Below, one piece after another: positions 24,957-36,205 of a stretch of DNA of 64,000 nucleotides. The translations under genes and the position numbers were made by a program. Source of the stretch: Piliocolobus tephrosceles (Eukaryota; Chordata; Mammalia; Primates; Cercopithecidae); the NCBI RefSeq assembly GCF_002776525.5, contig NC_045441.1:91535298-91599297 (forward strand). Direction: 5' to 3'. The notes beneath the pieces were generated by a model. The model did not search any database and was not told where the DNA came from. It saw only the letters and a program-made list of their open reading frames with translations. Numbering within the stretch: position 1 is the stretch's first letter; the number at the start of each line of letters is the position of its first letter.

Positions 24957-25249
24957 TTTTTTGTTTTTCCTGAAGACAAGTGCTCTGTCACCTAGGCTGG
25001 AGTGCAGTGGTGTGATCACAGCTCGCTGCAACCTCTACCTCCCATGCTCAAGTGATCCTCCTACCTCAGTCTCCTGAATAACGGGGACTACAGTTGCATG
25101 CCACCAAGCCTGCAAAATTTTCCATTTTTTGTAGAGACATGGTCTTGCCATGTTGTCCAGGCTAGTCTCAAATTCCTAGAGTCAAGCGATTCACCTGCCA
25201 TTGCCTCCCAAAATATTGGGATTACAGGCATGAGCCACCACACCTGGAC
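24957..25249 (-). mobile_element. Alu, old (AluJ-like), antisense
   Basis: Full-length antisense Alu from 'tttttgtttttcctgaagaca' to 'gagccaccacacctggac', strongly diverged. Confidence 0.93.
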
Positions 25250-25318
25250 TTTTTACCATCTGTTTAATAAATGAATAAATATATGTCTCAAAGAATATTT
25301 CTATTTTGTGTACAGCCT

Positions 25319-25419
25319 GCTGTGTTATGTGTAAACACAAGCAGTACGTCGTAGAGAGCTGTGGGCTGTGTTATGTATAAACACAAGCATTATGTCAGAG
25401 AGAGCTGTGGGCTGTGTTC
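25319..25419. repeat. 46-bp tandem duplication, 2.2 copies
   Basis: Copy 1 is 25319-25364 and copy 2 is 25365-25410, followed by eight or so bases of a third. The unit begins gctgtgttatgt and ends gagagctgtgg; the copies differ at about five positions. Confidence 0.93.
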
Positions 25420-26552
25420 AGAACTTTATGAGGGTGAGAGGGACAAGGGACTTCACTTAGCACATAGGATCTCCTATCCTTGCTATAATTGAGTGTGCTG
25501 ACTAAAAGTACCCACTGGAAGCCCCCATATAGTCAAGGGAGTTTTATTGAAAGCATACAAATCCAGCAAATAGTATAAATTTTGCGAAAGACAAGTGTTA
25601 AATGTTGCTGTAAGACTCTTTCCATATGTGGTTCCAGTGTGGTCACTTAAAGGGACGTGCTTGAGGAATGGAGTCTGTTAGATTCTCGGTGTTCTGGGGT
25701 TTTGCTAACATGATACACCATGTCGGCTCATCATCCTTCCCCAGTGCACACACACTGGTCTGAAATATTGGCTGTCTTTATATTTCTGTCCCACCATCCA
25801 AGGGCTTTGCTATAAATGTTTTAAAATATATCCCTACGAGTCTTATTTTTTGTGAATGACCTTTAACACTTGTTTTCATATTGAATATAGCCTGCTTTTA
25901 TAACTTTAGCACATGAGAAAATGTTTTCCATATCTTAACGTTTTTACCAAAAAAATTGTAATGACAGCGTAATACTTTATTTAGAAGAGGTACACTTATT
26001 TACACCGAGCTCCAACTGATACCACATTTCTCTTCTGTACCCACTTTTTTCTCTGTCTGTTGTTAGGTATCTGCTTTTGTTTTGTTAGCCATCTTGGAAC
26101 CGCTGTTCTTGAACACCTTGCCTCAAAGTAAAGCTTTTTCAGACGTGCCAAGAGGTCTAGAAAGCAGGTGTCAGATGAAGTGTTTCCTCCTCTACCAGTT
26201 GATCTGCCTTGTTTATATCTCAAGTGGATACTCTGAAACTGAGGCCTTCCTAGCTGTATGAATATCCTTGATACTGATAGCTCATCTGTGTTGTCCTTGT
26301 GTAGATTAGTGATAGATTCAGATTTTATTCTACTTTTTAGAAGTTACTTACTGCCAGTTCAGAGTCTCTCAAGACATCTGAGATATTCCCTAATTGTGTA
26401 TTCTTCATACCCTGAGATAGAATCCAGACAGTAGTTACCACACAAGAAACAAACGATTGGCCATGTCTTCCAAGTGAGCTTAGAGAAAGGGAAATCAGAG
26501 TTTAGAATTCTCAATTTAATTGAATTACACAACACAATGGAATATATTTTTG
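25420..26552. other. Intronic stretch, no gene
   Basis: Nothing recognised. Minus-strand open frames at 25996-26223 and 26359-26613 appear to be chance. Confidence 0.55.
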
Positions 26553-26557
26553 GTAGG

Positions 26558-26915
26558 TGATAAAGTTTGGCTCTGTGTCCCCACTGAAATCTCATCTCAA
26601 TTGTAATCATCACATGTCAAGGAAGAGACCTGGTGGGAGGTAACTGGATCATGGGGGTGGTTTTGCTTGTGCTATTATTCTCAGTGAGGGAGTTCTCAGG
26701 AAAGCTGAGCGTTTTAAGTGTTGCAGTTTCTTGCTCTTTCTCTTTCTCCTGCCATCATGTAAGACGAGCTCTGCTTTTCCTTCGCCATCCACCATGATAG
26801 TAAGTTTCCTGAGGCCTCCACAGCCATGTGAAACAGATAATTAAAACCTCTTTTGTATATGAATTGCCCAGTCTCAAGTAGTATCTTTGTAGCAGTGTGA
26901 AAATGGACTAATATA
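26558..26915 (+). mobile_element. THE1/MST-type solo LTR (ERVL-MaLR)
   Basis: A 358-bp solo LTR starting tgataaagtttggctctgtg and ending ggactaatata. It contains 'gggaggtaactggatcatgggggtgg', 'cttttccttcgccatccacc' and 'attgcccagtctcaagtagt'. A perfect 5-bp target duplication, gtagg, flanks it (26553-26557 and 26916-26920). No internal retroviral region remains. Confidence 0.93.
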
Positions 26916-26920
26916 GTAGG

Positions 26921-27799
26921 TGAACAAGATAGCCTTGTTTTTGGTTTAGCTTCATCTTTGTAGAAAATACACAGTTGTATTACTGTGGCTATACTTCTAA
27001 GATTGGTTTTTACATAGAACCTTTTTTCCTGTAAGATGTATAGTAATATGAAGGATTACATTAGCTTTACAGATATCCCACAACAATAGATAATATATGC
27101 AAACAGTGAAAAAGGAATTGTTTCTATAGACATTTTGTTGCTATACAGAACATTAGAGATTTTTCTGGTTCCAAAATATTCTCATTCTCTTTTTATATTG
27201 TAGATGCAGGACCTAAGGGAAATGCTCTGGAGGGTGGTGTTGGGGGAAACCCTGTACCAGCAAAAGGTGAAACTAGAACTTTAGCCTTGGTCAACTGTTT
27301 CCAAAGCCAAGCCTTTCACCTACTCCAGCCATACACATCCTACTTTTTAATAGTGATAAATTATTAATATTTCATGTAAACCATGATTTTCTGAAATTTG
27401 ATGGCATTTTTCCATTTGATTGGTTTATGCTCATATTTTTAATTCACCATGATTAAAAAATAATAAAAATTAATGTAGCAAACAAAAAAATGGTAGAATG
27501 TGAATGTGCAAAGACCTGTGTTTCATGTTTAGAGCCAATTTCTACTTAAAAACTGTACAGAAACAAGATAGGTTTCAGCAAGTCATAGTGTAGTCCCCCA
27601 CCCCCCAATCCAGGACAGTTTAAACCATTTCAGGTGACCTTCCAGGTGGCCTTCAAGAGAAAAGAAAACCAAGCAGGGAAAGGAGCAAATATATCAGCAG
27701 ACCTGAGACCTGACTTTGTCTAAAGGATTGAGAGAGCTTTTATGAGACAGCCGTTTAAATTACATCAAAACTATTGGTCGGATAATAAGTACGAATTAG
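26921..27799. other. Intronic stretch, no gene
   Basis: Unique-looking; a short C run occurs at about 27596-27607. Nothing recognised. Confidence 0.55.
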
Positions 27800-28540
27800 A
27801 AAAAGGCAGGAAGAATTTTGTAAGCAAGAGGAATAACATGTACAAAGGTCCTGAGGCAAAAAAGGAGCAAGATGTAAAAAGAAGGCCAGCAGAGCAAGAA
27901 CAAAGAATAGGCCAAGAATGATGATTAAGATTTCTGGTGAGGTAATCTGGAACTAGATCATAGGAGGCCTGGAGGGCCATGTTAACCCTTTCCTGTTTGC
28001 TCCGAAAATACTTGGAGCTACAGCATTTACCCCAAGGTAACTGTGCCACAAAATATCTCACCTTTATTATTATTTTCGCATCACTCTGGTATATCGACTT
28101 AGGAAACAAAATACTTATTCTGTTTATAGTATTCTGTTTTTAGTAGTGGTATTTCAATTCACGAAATATAGTAATTCTCAATTCCTGAAAATGTCAAATC
28201 CCAGAAAACATAGCGTTCCTATGTGTGATGTTAACATCTTGAACAGTTGTTGGCCGAAGATTGATTTGATTAATCCGACGTTTGCGAAATAGATGATTCT
28301 GAAGATTCACATGATTCTGTTGTTAGTTCTATTTAGAAATAACTGCAAGAACAGTTTTATATTTTATTTCACAGTGAAAATCAGTCAGATTTGCTTCAGC
28401 CTCAAACAGCATGTTTATGTAAAATTAAATGAACAGTGACAGCATGCTCCACTTTCTGTTCTAAATGGGAAAGGGTTAAAATTTTGAAATTTTTACTAAA
28501 ACTAATAGAAAACCATTCAAGATAATTAAGAAGTTGCTTA
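27800..28540 (+). repeat. Ancient interspersed repeat split by a piggyBac element
   Basis: Left part: 'acaaaggtcctgaggcaaaaaag', 'aaggccagcagagcaag', 'gatcataggaggcctggagggccatgttaa'. Right part from 28476: 'ttaaaattttgaaatttttac', 'aatagaaaaccattcaag'. These are consecutive blocks of one mammalian repeat. The family name is uncertain. Confidence 0.6.
27986..28475. mobile_element. piggyBac-type nonautonomous element, 490 bp
   Basis: TTAA (27982-27985) and TTAA (28476-28479) flank a segment starting CCCTTTCCTG and ending TGGGAAAGGG. These are terminal inverted repeats with 8 perfect bases and partial pairing beyond. TTAA targets and CCC/GGG ends define piggyBac transposons. The length is in the range of MER75/LOOPER-like elements, but the name is from recall. 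No open transposase frame was recognised, and orientation is not assigned. Confidence 0.85.
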
Positions 28541-28756
28541 AAAGTAGAGCAGCCGTACAATTTAACATCCAAAACATGAGTCTTTTGAGAATAAAACAGG
28601 GCACTAGTGTTAATTATGCTGGGGAAATGGGCACAAGCTGGGGCTGTTTGGGGCAAACCAGGGTGAGAGTCATTGTTTCTAGGCACCTGTGTGTTTGCTA
28701 ATCTTCCCTCTGATGCAGTGCCTGGGAGATACATTCTGTGTTCACTGCTGTCTGTC

Positions 28757-29058
28757 TTTTTTTTTTTTTTTTTTTTTTTTTGAGACAGTCTCCCTCTTGC
28801 TCAGGTTGGAGTGCAGTGGCATGATCTCGGCTCACTGCAAGCTCTGCCTCCAGGGTTCACGCCATTCTCCTGCCTCAGCCTCCTAAGTAGCTGGTACTAC
28901 AGGCGCCCGCCACCACACCCAGCTAATTTTTTGTTTTTTTAGTAGAGATGGAGTTACACTGTGTTAGCCAGGATGGTCTCGATCTCCTGACCTCGTGATC
29001 CACCCACCTTGGCCTCCCAGAGTGCTGGGATTACAGGCGTGAGCCACTGTGCCTGACC
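28757..29058 (-). mobile_element. AluY/S, antisense
   Basis: Full-length antisense Alu from a T24 run to 'gagccactgtgcctgacc'. Confidence 0.95.
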
Positions 29059-29768
29059 GGGGCTATTATTTTTGAGCAAATATGGTTTTAACAACATGCC
29101 CTCTGGTCTCTGTTGTCTTTGTTCACATTAGGAATTAGTAGCTGTAGTTTCAGTCTGCTGAAGTTTCACTGCTTGTCTTTATTATTTTTTTTTTTTATAA
29201 ACAGACAGGTGAAGTTCACTTTCTAACCCAGTTTCAAAACAATAAGCCTAGGAGAGAGGATGGGTCACTTGAGCCCACTCTACTTGAAATTCTTCTGAAA
29301 TAAGACATTCAAAAGAGAAAATTATCCTGTCAGTAGCAATATCTCTGAAGTAAAAGATATCCTAAGGATTTACTTTGAAATCTGTAGATGTGCATTCTGC
29401 CTGAGGCAGATCTGAGGTTTATGATGAGAAGAATGTTTTGATGGACTAGCCAAACAGAATAACATAATGTTAGGTAAGCAATGAAGTAGTCATTAGGACA
29501 TGGTATCTTCATTATTTCAGTCCTCTTATTTCAGCAAAGTGTCTAGCCTGCTGGGATAAGGACTCAATAAATATATATTGAATAAATTAATAACATCATA
29601 AATTTTAAATTAATGAGTAATTACTGCATATGTCTCAGATCCAGGGACTCCTGGGATTTGATTTTCAATCAAGTAATCTTTTACGTATTTTTGAATTTTA
29701 TAAAAGGCTGAAGACAATGTAGTATTCTGAGTGAATGAGTTACCCTACTGTGTAGTTTGACAGGTATA
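29059..29768. other. Intronic stretch, no gene
   Basis: It includes a T10 run near 29187 and a short L2/MIR-like end at about 29540-29590 ('ggactcaataaatatatattgaat'). Otherwise nothing. Confidence 0.55.
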
Positions 29769-30093
29769 CAACTGGCACTCTGAATTGTAGGTTTCACATC
29801 CGTGGTTTCAGCCAACCACTGATCAGAAATATTCAGAAAAAAATAAAAAATAACAATACTACAATAAAAATAACACACATTTTAAAAGCGATACAGTATG
29901 ACAACTATTTACATAGTATTAACGTTGCATTGGGTATTTTAAGTAATCTAGAGATGATTGAAAGTATAGGGAGGATGTAAGTAGGTTATATGCAAGTACT
30001 CTGCCCTTTTGAAGCAGAGATTTGAGCATCCTGGATTTTGCTATCTGTAGGGTATCCCGGAACCAATCTTCCACAGATGCCAAGGGACAACTA
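29769..30093 (+). mobile_element. MER2-like Tigger MITE
   Basis: It matches MER2 (TcMar-Tigger) in order: 'tccgtggtttcagccaaccactgatc', 'gaaatattcag', 'agtatgacaactatttacatag', 'taatctagagatgattgaaagtat', 'gattttgctatctgtaggg'. The ends are caactggc and gggacaact, close to inverted copies, and TA dinucleotides flank both sides (29767-29768 and 30094-30095). Confidence 0.85.
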
Positions 30094-30095
30094 TA

Positions 30096-31300
30096 AAAAA
30101 TACTTGTAAAATAAAACCCTAAACTTTCTACCTTCGTTTATCAAGATCACATTTTTGAGTACGTGAATGAGATTCTTCGTGACTTAGTTAATTCAAAAAT
30201 ATTAAGATCACTGACGGGCTTAACAGAGAACAAAGGTTTGTTCTTTCATGAATAGTAATAGAGTGTTATTGACAGACATAATATATTACTGTATTTTGAA
30301 TTATGTTACAATTGCTGTAACAATATATTGACTGTACTCAGGTAGCTCTGGAAGCTTCTGTTGCCAGGGCTTAGATTTTGGGGGAACTTATTGTTCTTCT
30401 ACCTTTGGTTAAATTCTCAAGCTTCACAGTGGTTTCTATTACAAAGAAAAGTTCATGTAGATACATGAATTTTAGGTAAGCATATTATGCGGCAAATTTT
30501 ACCCCAGGGAACATTGGTGTAGAAGACATTCAGTAATTTTCCATCATGGAGCTGTACAATAATGTGGATTATGGGAAATAAACATGTAGAATTTTTTTTT
30601 TTTTTAATGCTGTTTCCTGGGAGATTTTCCCAGGGGCCAGGAGACCTATGCTGCTCTTTGTGGAGCCACTGCATTTTCTAATACTACATACTCTCAGCCA
30701 GAGTCCCTTATTCATTAATTGAGCATGTCCTGAGAAACAACACAAATAGCTGTACTTCATATGCTTCAAAAAGGATGACATCATTATGAGGTTAAAGGAA
30801 TGACAATGCCATTCTTTGCCTTGTTTAGATGATGGACTAGTCATTGTAATGTTTTTCTCTCACTGTAGCCAAATCATTACATCAGTCACTTTCTATAACC
30901 GTGGCCAAATCACTGGATCATTCATTTACTTAAATTGGATCTATGTGAAACGAAATGATAGATTCTTGGGTCATTGTTTTTATAAATAAAATTATCATTG
31001 CTTTGAGCTCATCTCTGTGTTCTAACAAAAAGTTGTTTCTCTCCCCAAGTCATATAGTTCAGTTATGACTACTAACAGCAATTTAAATAGCATTTTAACA
31101 AAATAGCCTAGGCTTTTATCACAACAAGGGCACTTCTGAAGTAAATCTCCCTGGTTAACAGCTGTCAACTATCAGTGAGCTATAGGTAATTAAATTTGAA
31201 GATGCTTTATGGCTCGGAAAACTAGATAAAAATCCCTGGACCAGAAAGGTCTTAAGTTGATGTAGCTGTTGCTCCCTGCGGTATTTGAATTAATGCGATA
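30096..31300. other. Intronic stretch, no gene
   Basis: A T14 run at about 30592-30605 is followed by a perfect 7-bp inverted repeat, cctggga/tcccagg (30616-30634). No repeat family or gene was recognised. Confidence 0.55.
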
Positions 31301-31315
31301 GATTGACGATTTTCT

Positions 31316-31650
31316 GTTTTTTTTTTTTTTTTTTTTTTTGAGATGGAGTCTCACTCTGTCACCCCAGGCTGGAGTGCAGTGGTGCAATCTTGGCTCACTG
31401 TAACCTCTGCCTCCCAGGTTCAAGCGATTCTCCTGCTTCAGCAGGAGAATTGAGGCTGTCCTGCCTCAACCTCCTGAGTAGCTGGGATTACAGACGCCTG
31501 CCACCACACCCGGCTAATTTTTGTATTTTCAGTAGAGACGGAGTTTCACCATGTTGGTCAGGCTGATCTCGATCTCCTGACCTCGTGGTCGGCCCGCCTC
31601 TGCCTCCCAAAGTGCTGGGATTACAGGTGTGAGCCACCGTGCCTGGCCTG
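31316..31650 (-). mobile_element. AluS/Y-like, antisense, with an internal fold-back insertion
   Basis: Antisense Alu from a T run to gtgcctggcctg. A 15-bp target duplication (31301-31315 and 31651-31665) differs at one base. About 27 extra bases occur near 31437-31463, including an inverted copy of the preceding Alu sequence. Confidence 0.95.
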
Positions 31651-32668
31651 GATTGCCGATTTTCTAATGAAACAGGTAAAGAGGAGAACTGCAATTGTTT
31701 GCTTGTTACTTGCAAATAAAATTTAGTTGAGCCTGTTTTTCCAGCTGAGATCATACTCTTGGTTTTATTTCAGTACAGATTAGAAAAAGAAGGGGAAAAG
31801 AAAAAATAATGTGTTGGAAAAAACATCAAAACTAAACTTTCCTCATGAGAGAAAGTGTGAGAAAGTGGTGGTAGGCATTGTGGACCCTCAAAAGATATAT
31901 CAGTTAGTATTTATCTCTACAACAGAAAAAGAAAACCTCAATTCCAGGTGCCTAAAAACTGCAAGGATTTATTTTTATTTCATATAACAGAATATTCCAT
32001 TAATAATGGAATTCCTGTTAATTCAGTGACTCAATAATTTCTTAAAAGATCCAGATTTTTTTGCTTGCCATTCTCAGCAAGCAACTTTCTTGGTAGATGC
32101 AATTGCTGCAAGCATCATATACTCACATACCAATGTCCAGAGGCAGAAAAAGAAATCACCTCTTCTTTTCTGTGTGCCAGTTTTTAGGACTCAATAAGCC
32201 TTTTTTCAGTAGCCATGCAGAAGCCCTCCCTCCAGAGTTCACTGGCTAAAGTTGTTCACATGGCTGTATTTAAAACACTTGCTGGCTAGAAGAATGGGGC
32301 CAATATGGTTGTCATTGAACAGCCCTGTCAAGGTGGGAGAAAAGAATAGTATCTATTAGATAGATAATCAACAGTGTCTCTTGATGAAAGGAGCATATAT
32401 TGATCCTCTACTGTGGGCTGGTGGAACAGACTTTGAACTTGGTATTATTATTGCCAATGTATAGATGAGAAAATTAAAACAGAAATAAGCTAGTTTTCCC
32501 AAAATAATAGACTTAGTGAGTGATGAAACTGAAATTCAACTCAGAACTGTGACACCAATTGAGTACTCTCTTCCCAATGTCAAACTGATTCCTGTACATC
32601 ATGAATCACCTTCCGGCTCCCTTTTTGTATCTAACAACCAACTGATCTCTATGCTTTGCTTTGCTTTT

Positions 32669-32699
32669 TAGATACACTCTTTCCCAGAGAGTGTATCTA
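32669..32699. repeat. Perfect inverted repeat (12-bp arms, 7-nt loop)
   Basis: Arms tagatacactct (32669-32680) and agagtgtatcta (32688-32699) with loop ttcccag. Confidence 0.95.
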
Positions 32700-33439
32700 C
32701 TCTCAGAATTCCATATAATCATCCATGAAAATAACTGAACATCGCTACCTGAAGATTTGCTCTTTGGAATGGCAAATTAAATTCATTATCTAATTCTACA
32801 TTCTTGTGGAACATTTCTGCTTTGATTTGAATGTAATTTAACCTGTCCATACCTAAGTACTTTCTCTGACAAATATATCTCCTTTTCAGATCTCCCAAAA
32901 GTTGTAAGGGCATATTCATTTCTCCTATACTTAGCTTACAATGTTAAGGGGAATTTACCCCAATCTTCCCTCTACCCCTAGCCAAAACCTATATAAAATC
33001 ATTCCAAATTCTTTGTTTTAGGTGTTTCTCACATCAGTTTTTCTTTTCCATTTTAGCATATCAGGTGTTCATCAATATAAGATCTCAACTATTAGAACAG
33101 TGTCTTTTAGTCTTTTCAGCTTATATACTTAAAAAATTACCCTGCATACTCAAATTATTTTCCTTAAAAAATGCCTTATTTTATTATTGTGTTCTCCTGA
33201 TTAATTTGAGTATATTCTACTTGTAAAAAAATAAATATTGAATATATTAATATTAACTCTAAAGCAGACATTCTAGTCATTTTTTTCTTCCCTGCATAAG
33301 AAATTGCTCTGACTGCTTGCTGAAGATTGATGTCTTGCCCCAAGTTATAATAATAGGTAACCCATGTAACCAACATCACTGTAGCTCAGGGACTCTTTTT
33401 AAAACTCTATGTATATTAAACTTGACAACAGTTTAAACT

Positions 33440-33590
33440 TCACAACAACACCATAATGTAGATAATATTGTCATCCTGATTTTACAGATGAGGACACTGG
33501 AGTTCAGAGAGAGAAAGGCACTTGCCAAGTACATCTAGAAGTAAAATGGTAGAGCCAGAATCCAGACTCCAGTGGTTGAGCCCCAGAGGC
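33440..33590 (-). mobile_element. MIR relic, antisense
   Basis: 'cctgattttacagatgaggacactggagttcagagagagaaaggcacttgcc' is the MIR core in reverse. Confidence 0.8.
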
Positions 33591-34439
33591 CATGAACTCA
33601 GTTATATTTTACTGGATTAGTCTATGTATGTCACTCCACAATTACTTATTAAAAGCTACTTGTTGAATGTGTATTCCAGCAGCCCAAGCAATATCTTACC
33701 CCTGGTGTTTTACAGAAGACTTACACAACCATGAATCATAGCCCTGAGATAAAACTAAGCTTTACAAAACACCTAGATTTTAGACAGAATCAAGGCAGTC
33801 TGTGTGCTCTCCAACCTTAGAGTGATACTTGCTTTGATTCTGTAGTCTCTCCCGTGCTCTCAGCTCTTGGATTTTTTTCTGTTAGCCCTAACCTCTAGTC
33901 TGGTATGGGCTGATTTTTTCCTGAAGGATTTCCCTCTCCCCTTACCTGCTTTCCTCATGAAGGAAGCTGTTTCAGTTTCTGGGCTGTGGCACCACCTGCC
34001 AACCATGTCACCTCTCTGTTTGTGATTCCTAGGGAGGCTCAGTAACTGGAAAGTCAGCAGGCTGCACCATGCTCAGCACCCAAGTCCCCTGTTTCCACAG
34101 ATCTTTCATCCAGGCCCTTGTTGTTAATGACCTGCCTTTTGTCCTTGTATACTGTCATGATCTTACATTCTAAGATTCTTCTCAAATATTTTTCAACCTC
34201 TTGATTGTTTTTTGCAACATAAAAAAATCCCATATTTTACTATTGTTGTACGAACAGTAAATTTGAGGCTATAAGATTATATCTTAATAATTTTACGGAT
34301 TTAGCTCCCAAAATTTTAAAAAAGTAGAAAAACATTTTATCTAAATTCATATTTTTCTTAAAAATAATGATCTTAATAACAATAATTATAATTTATTGAA
34401 TACTACCTCTTCTCACTCATTTCACATATTTATATGTGT

Positions 34440-34580
34440 CAATTAAATTGATTTCCATGGGAACTCTTGGCAGAAGGTACTATTATTTTTTTATAAATGA
34501 GGAAATTAAAGCACAGAGAGGTTAAGTAACTTGTTCAGTATCACAGGAAGTTTGGCAACAGCACCTGGTTTCATTATCAC
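34440..34580 (-). mobile_element. MIR relic, antisense
   Basis: 'ataaatgaggaaattaaagcacagagaggttaagtaacttgttcag' is the MIR core in reverse. Confidence 0.8.
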
Positions 34581-34764
34581 TCTTATTCTTCCAGAAATTT
34601 TCAGATTATTGGCTAAAACTACTTGCAGGATATTATGGCAGACATTCTGAACAAATGTGCCCAGAAAATAGGTTAAATTTGTGACTTCTGTATCTTCTCA
34701 TATGGGCTATGGCCCAAGTACTCATGGAATATAGTCCATAACTTTCTATAAGAATTTGTGTCAT

Positions 34765-34796
34765 TTTAAGTCAAACTGCATTTAAGTCAAACTGCA
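34765..34796. repeat. Perfect 16-bp tandem duplication
   Basis: The unit tttaagtcaaactgca occurs twice without a mismatch (34765-34780, 34781-34796). Confidence 0.95.
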
Positions 34797-35278
34797 GCTC
34801 TATCAAAATTTTTAGAAATGTGTTTGTAATTCAACGCCTAAAAATCTAGAAACAGTTCATCATGGAAGCAGTAATCTCAGAAAGCAGTCTCGTTCTTAGA
34901 GTTTGTCATTCTTCAGATTATAATCAAAAGAACAAAGAAATCCTGAACCCTTTCAATAGAAAGGTCTAAAGTTCCGCTCCTTCAGAGGAGCATTTTGACT
35001 GGAGAATGTATCATGAATGTCACGATACATTCATTACCTTCAAAGGCACTTAGGCAATGTGAAAGAAGCTAAATGAGTGTGAGTCACTAATCATTGAGGA
35101 TACTGAAAATAAGAACATTTAGATACCTGAAAATTCATATATTTTCCTTAGGTATATGCATAGTTATTCTGCTAAAAATAACATCGCCTCTTGAAAGTAC
35201 GTCTATTTTCAAGTAATTTATAGAAAAAAAAGTTGGACTAATTAGAATTATGTTGGGATGTAAGGCAAATATTTGTAG

Positions 35279-35359
35279 TAGGAAATAGCAATCCTAAAAT
35301 GATGAGTCCAAGAATAAATTTAGGAAATAGCAATCCTAAAACAGAGTCCAAGAATAAAA
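35279..35359. repeat. 42-bp tandem duplication
   Basis: Copies at 35279-35320 and 35321-35359, each beginning taggaaatagcaatcctaaa and ending with 'gagtccaagaataaa'; the second is 3 bp shorter. Confidence 0.93.
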
Positions 35360-35605
35360 CATTAATAAAGGATAAGAAGACAATCACACTGCTATTGGTT
35401 TTGTTTTCTGTTCAATCTGCTCACTGTATTTTTTTCTTTTTGGTTTTAAGCTGATGATGTCCAGTAATAAAACAGAGTTGAGATTATTGCAAACGTGACT
35501 GATTTTGTAATCATATATTATTACCATAAACTTTAACATTGCACTTACTGATTTATGTTTTACTTCAGCATAAATATAATGAATTAAAATGCCCATTAGC
35601 ATAAC

Positions 35606-35887
35606 TTTTTTTTGGGAGGGGGCCAGGGTCTCTCACTCTCTTGCCAAAGCTGATGTGCAGCAGCACGATCATAGCTGACTGTAACTTTGAATTCCTGGGC
35701 TCAAGAGATCCTCCCACCTCAGTCTCCAAAGTATCTGGGACTACAGGCACACACCACTATGCCCAGTTAATTTTTCAAAAAAATTTTTGTAGAGACAAGG
35801 TCTCACTATGTTGCTCAGGCTGGCCGTGAACCCCTGGCCTCAGGTGACCATTGTACCTTTGCCTCCCAAAGTGCTGAGATTACAGGG
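35606..35887 (-). mobile_element. Alu, old (AluJ-like), antisense, 157 bp before a SEMA3C exon
   Basis: Strongly diverged antisense Alu from a T8 run to 'gtgctgagattacaggg'. It ends at 35887, close upstream of the exon acceptor at 36044. Confidence 0.93.
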
Positions 35888-36044
35888 AACTAGCCCATAA
35901 CTCTATTTTAAAATTAATTTCTTACTGTAGAAGGAAATGTACCTTGACTTTTTTTGGTAAATATTTGCATAATAGTTTTTATTAAAATAATAGAATTATA
36001 GAACCAGGATGCTCTATCTATACTTACGCTGTTCACTCTTTCAG

Positions 36045-36205
36045 AACTTCGAGAAACCAAGACCTCTGAATACTTCAGCCTTTCCCATCACCCTTTAGAC
36101 TACAGGATTTTATTAATGGATGAAGATCAGGACCGGATATATGTGGGAAGCAAAGATCATATTCTTTCCCTGAATATTAACAATATAAGTCAAGAACCTT
36201 TGAGT
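36045..36205 (+). CDS. SEMA3C: SEMA3C coding exon (161 nt), start of the sema domain
   Basis: Semaphorin-3C is a secreted class-3 semaphorin that signals through neuropilin/plexin-A and plexin-D receptors in axon guidance, vascular and cardiac outflow-tract development. This exon encodes about 53 residues, from the split Glu codon (G^AA) through LRETKTSEYFSLSHHPLDYR and DEDQDRIYVGSKDHILSLN to the end. The D-R-I-Y-V-G-S-K-D stretch is the first propeller blade signature of sema domains. N-N-I-S near the end is an N-glycosylation sequon. The acceptor is a good pyrimidine tract ending in tttcag (36044) and the donor is GTAAGT (36206). The 161-nt length fits the second coding exon of class-3 semaphorins. 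The paralogue choice (3C, not 3A/D/E) rests on recall of the protein sequence. The exon carrying the signal peptide was looked for upstream and not found. One residue, Pro in Q-E-P-L-S, differs from the Ala I recall in human. Confidence 0.96.

Larger units (their letters stand above)
31666..35605. other. Intronic stretch, no gene
   Basis: MIR-like relics are recognisable at 32400-32580, 33440-33590 and 34440-34580. 33830-34180 is more GC-rich and unique-looking. A 12-bp-arm hairpin occurs at 32669-32699, a 9-bp-arm inverted repeat at 35004-35032, and tandem duplications at 34765-34796 and 35279-35359. No exon was recognised. Confidence 0.6.
1..36044 (+). other. SEMA3C: SEMA3C intron upstream of the first visible coding exon
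   Basis: No exon of SEMA3C or of any other gene was recognised here. The exon coding for the signal peptide and the residues just before the LRETK stretch was searched for by eye and is absent, so the interval is probably one large 5' intron. It is dominated by transposon copies, annotated separately. I cannot exclude a short untranslated exon. Confidence 0.75.

Noticed and set aside
27771..28109. 112-codon minus-strand open frame
   Set aside because: It spans the junction of an ancient repeat and the piggyBac-type element.
30590..30900. Possible antisense processed pseudogene ending at a T14 run
   Set aside because: No polyadenylation signal at the right distance, no target duplication, no recognised parent gene.
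1..36044. SEMA3C signal-peptide exon
   Set aside because: Searched by eye for the residues expected just before the first visible exon and not found; it should lie upstream of the window.
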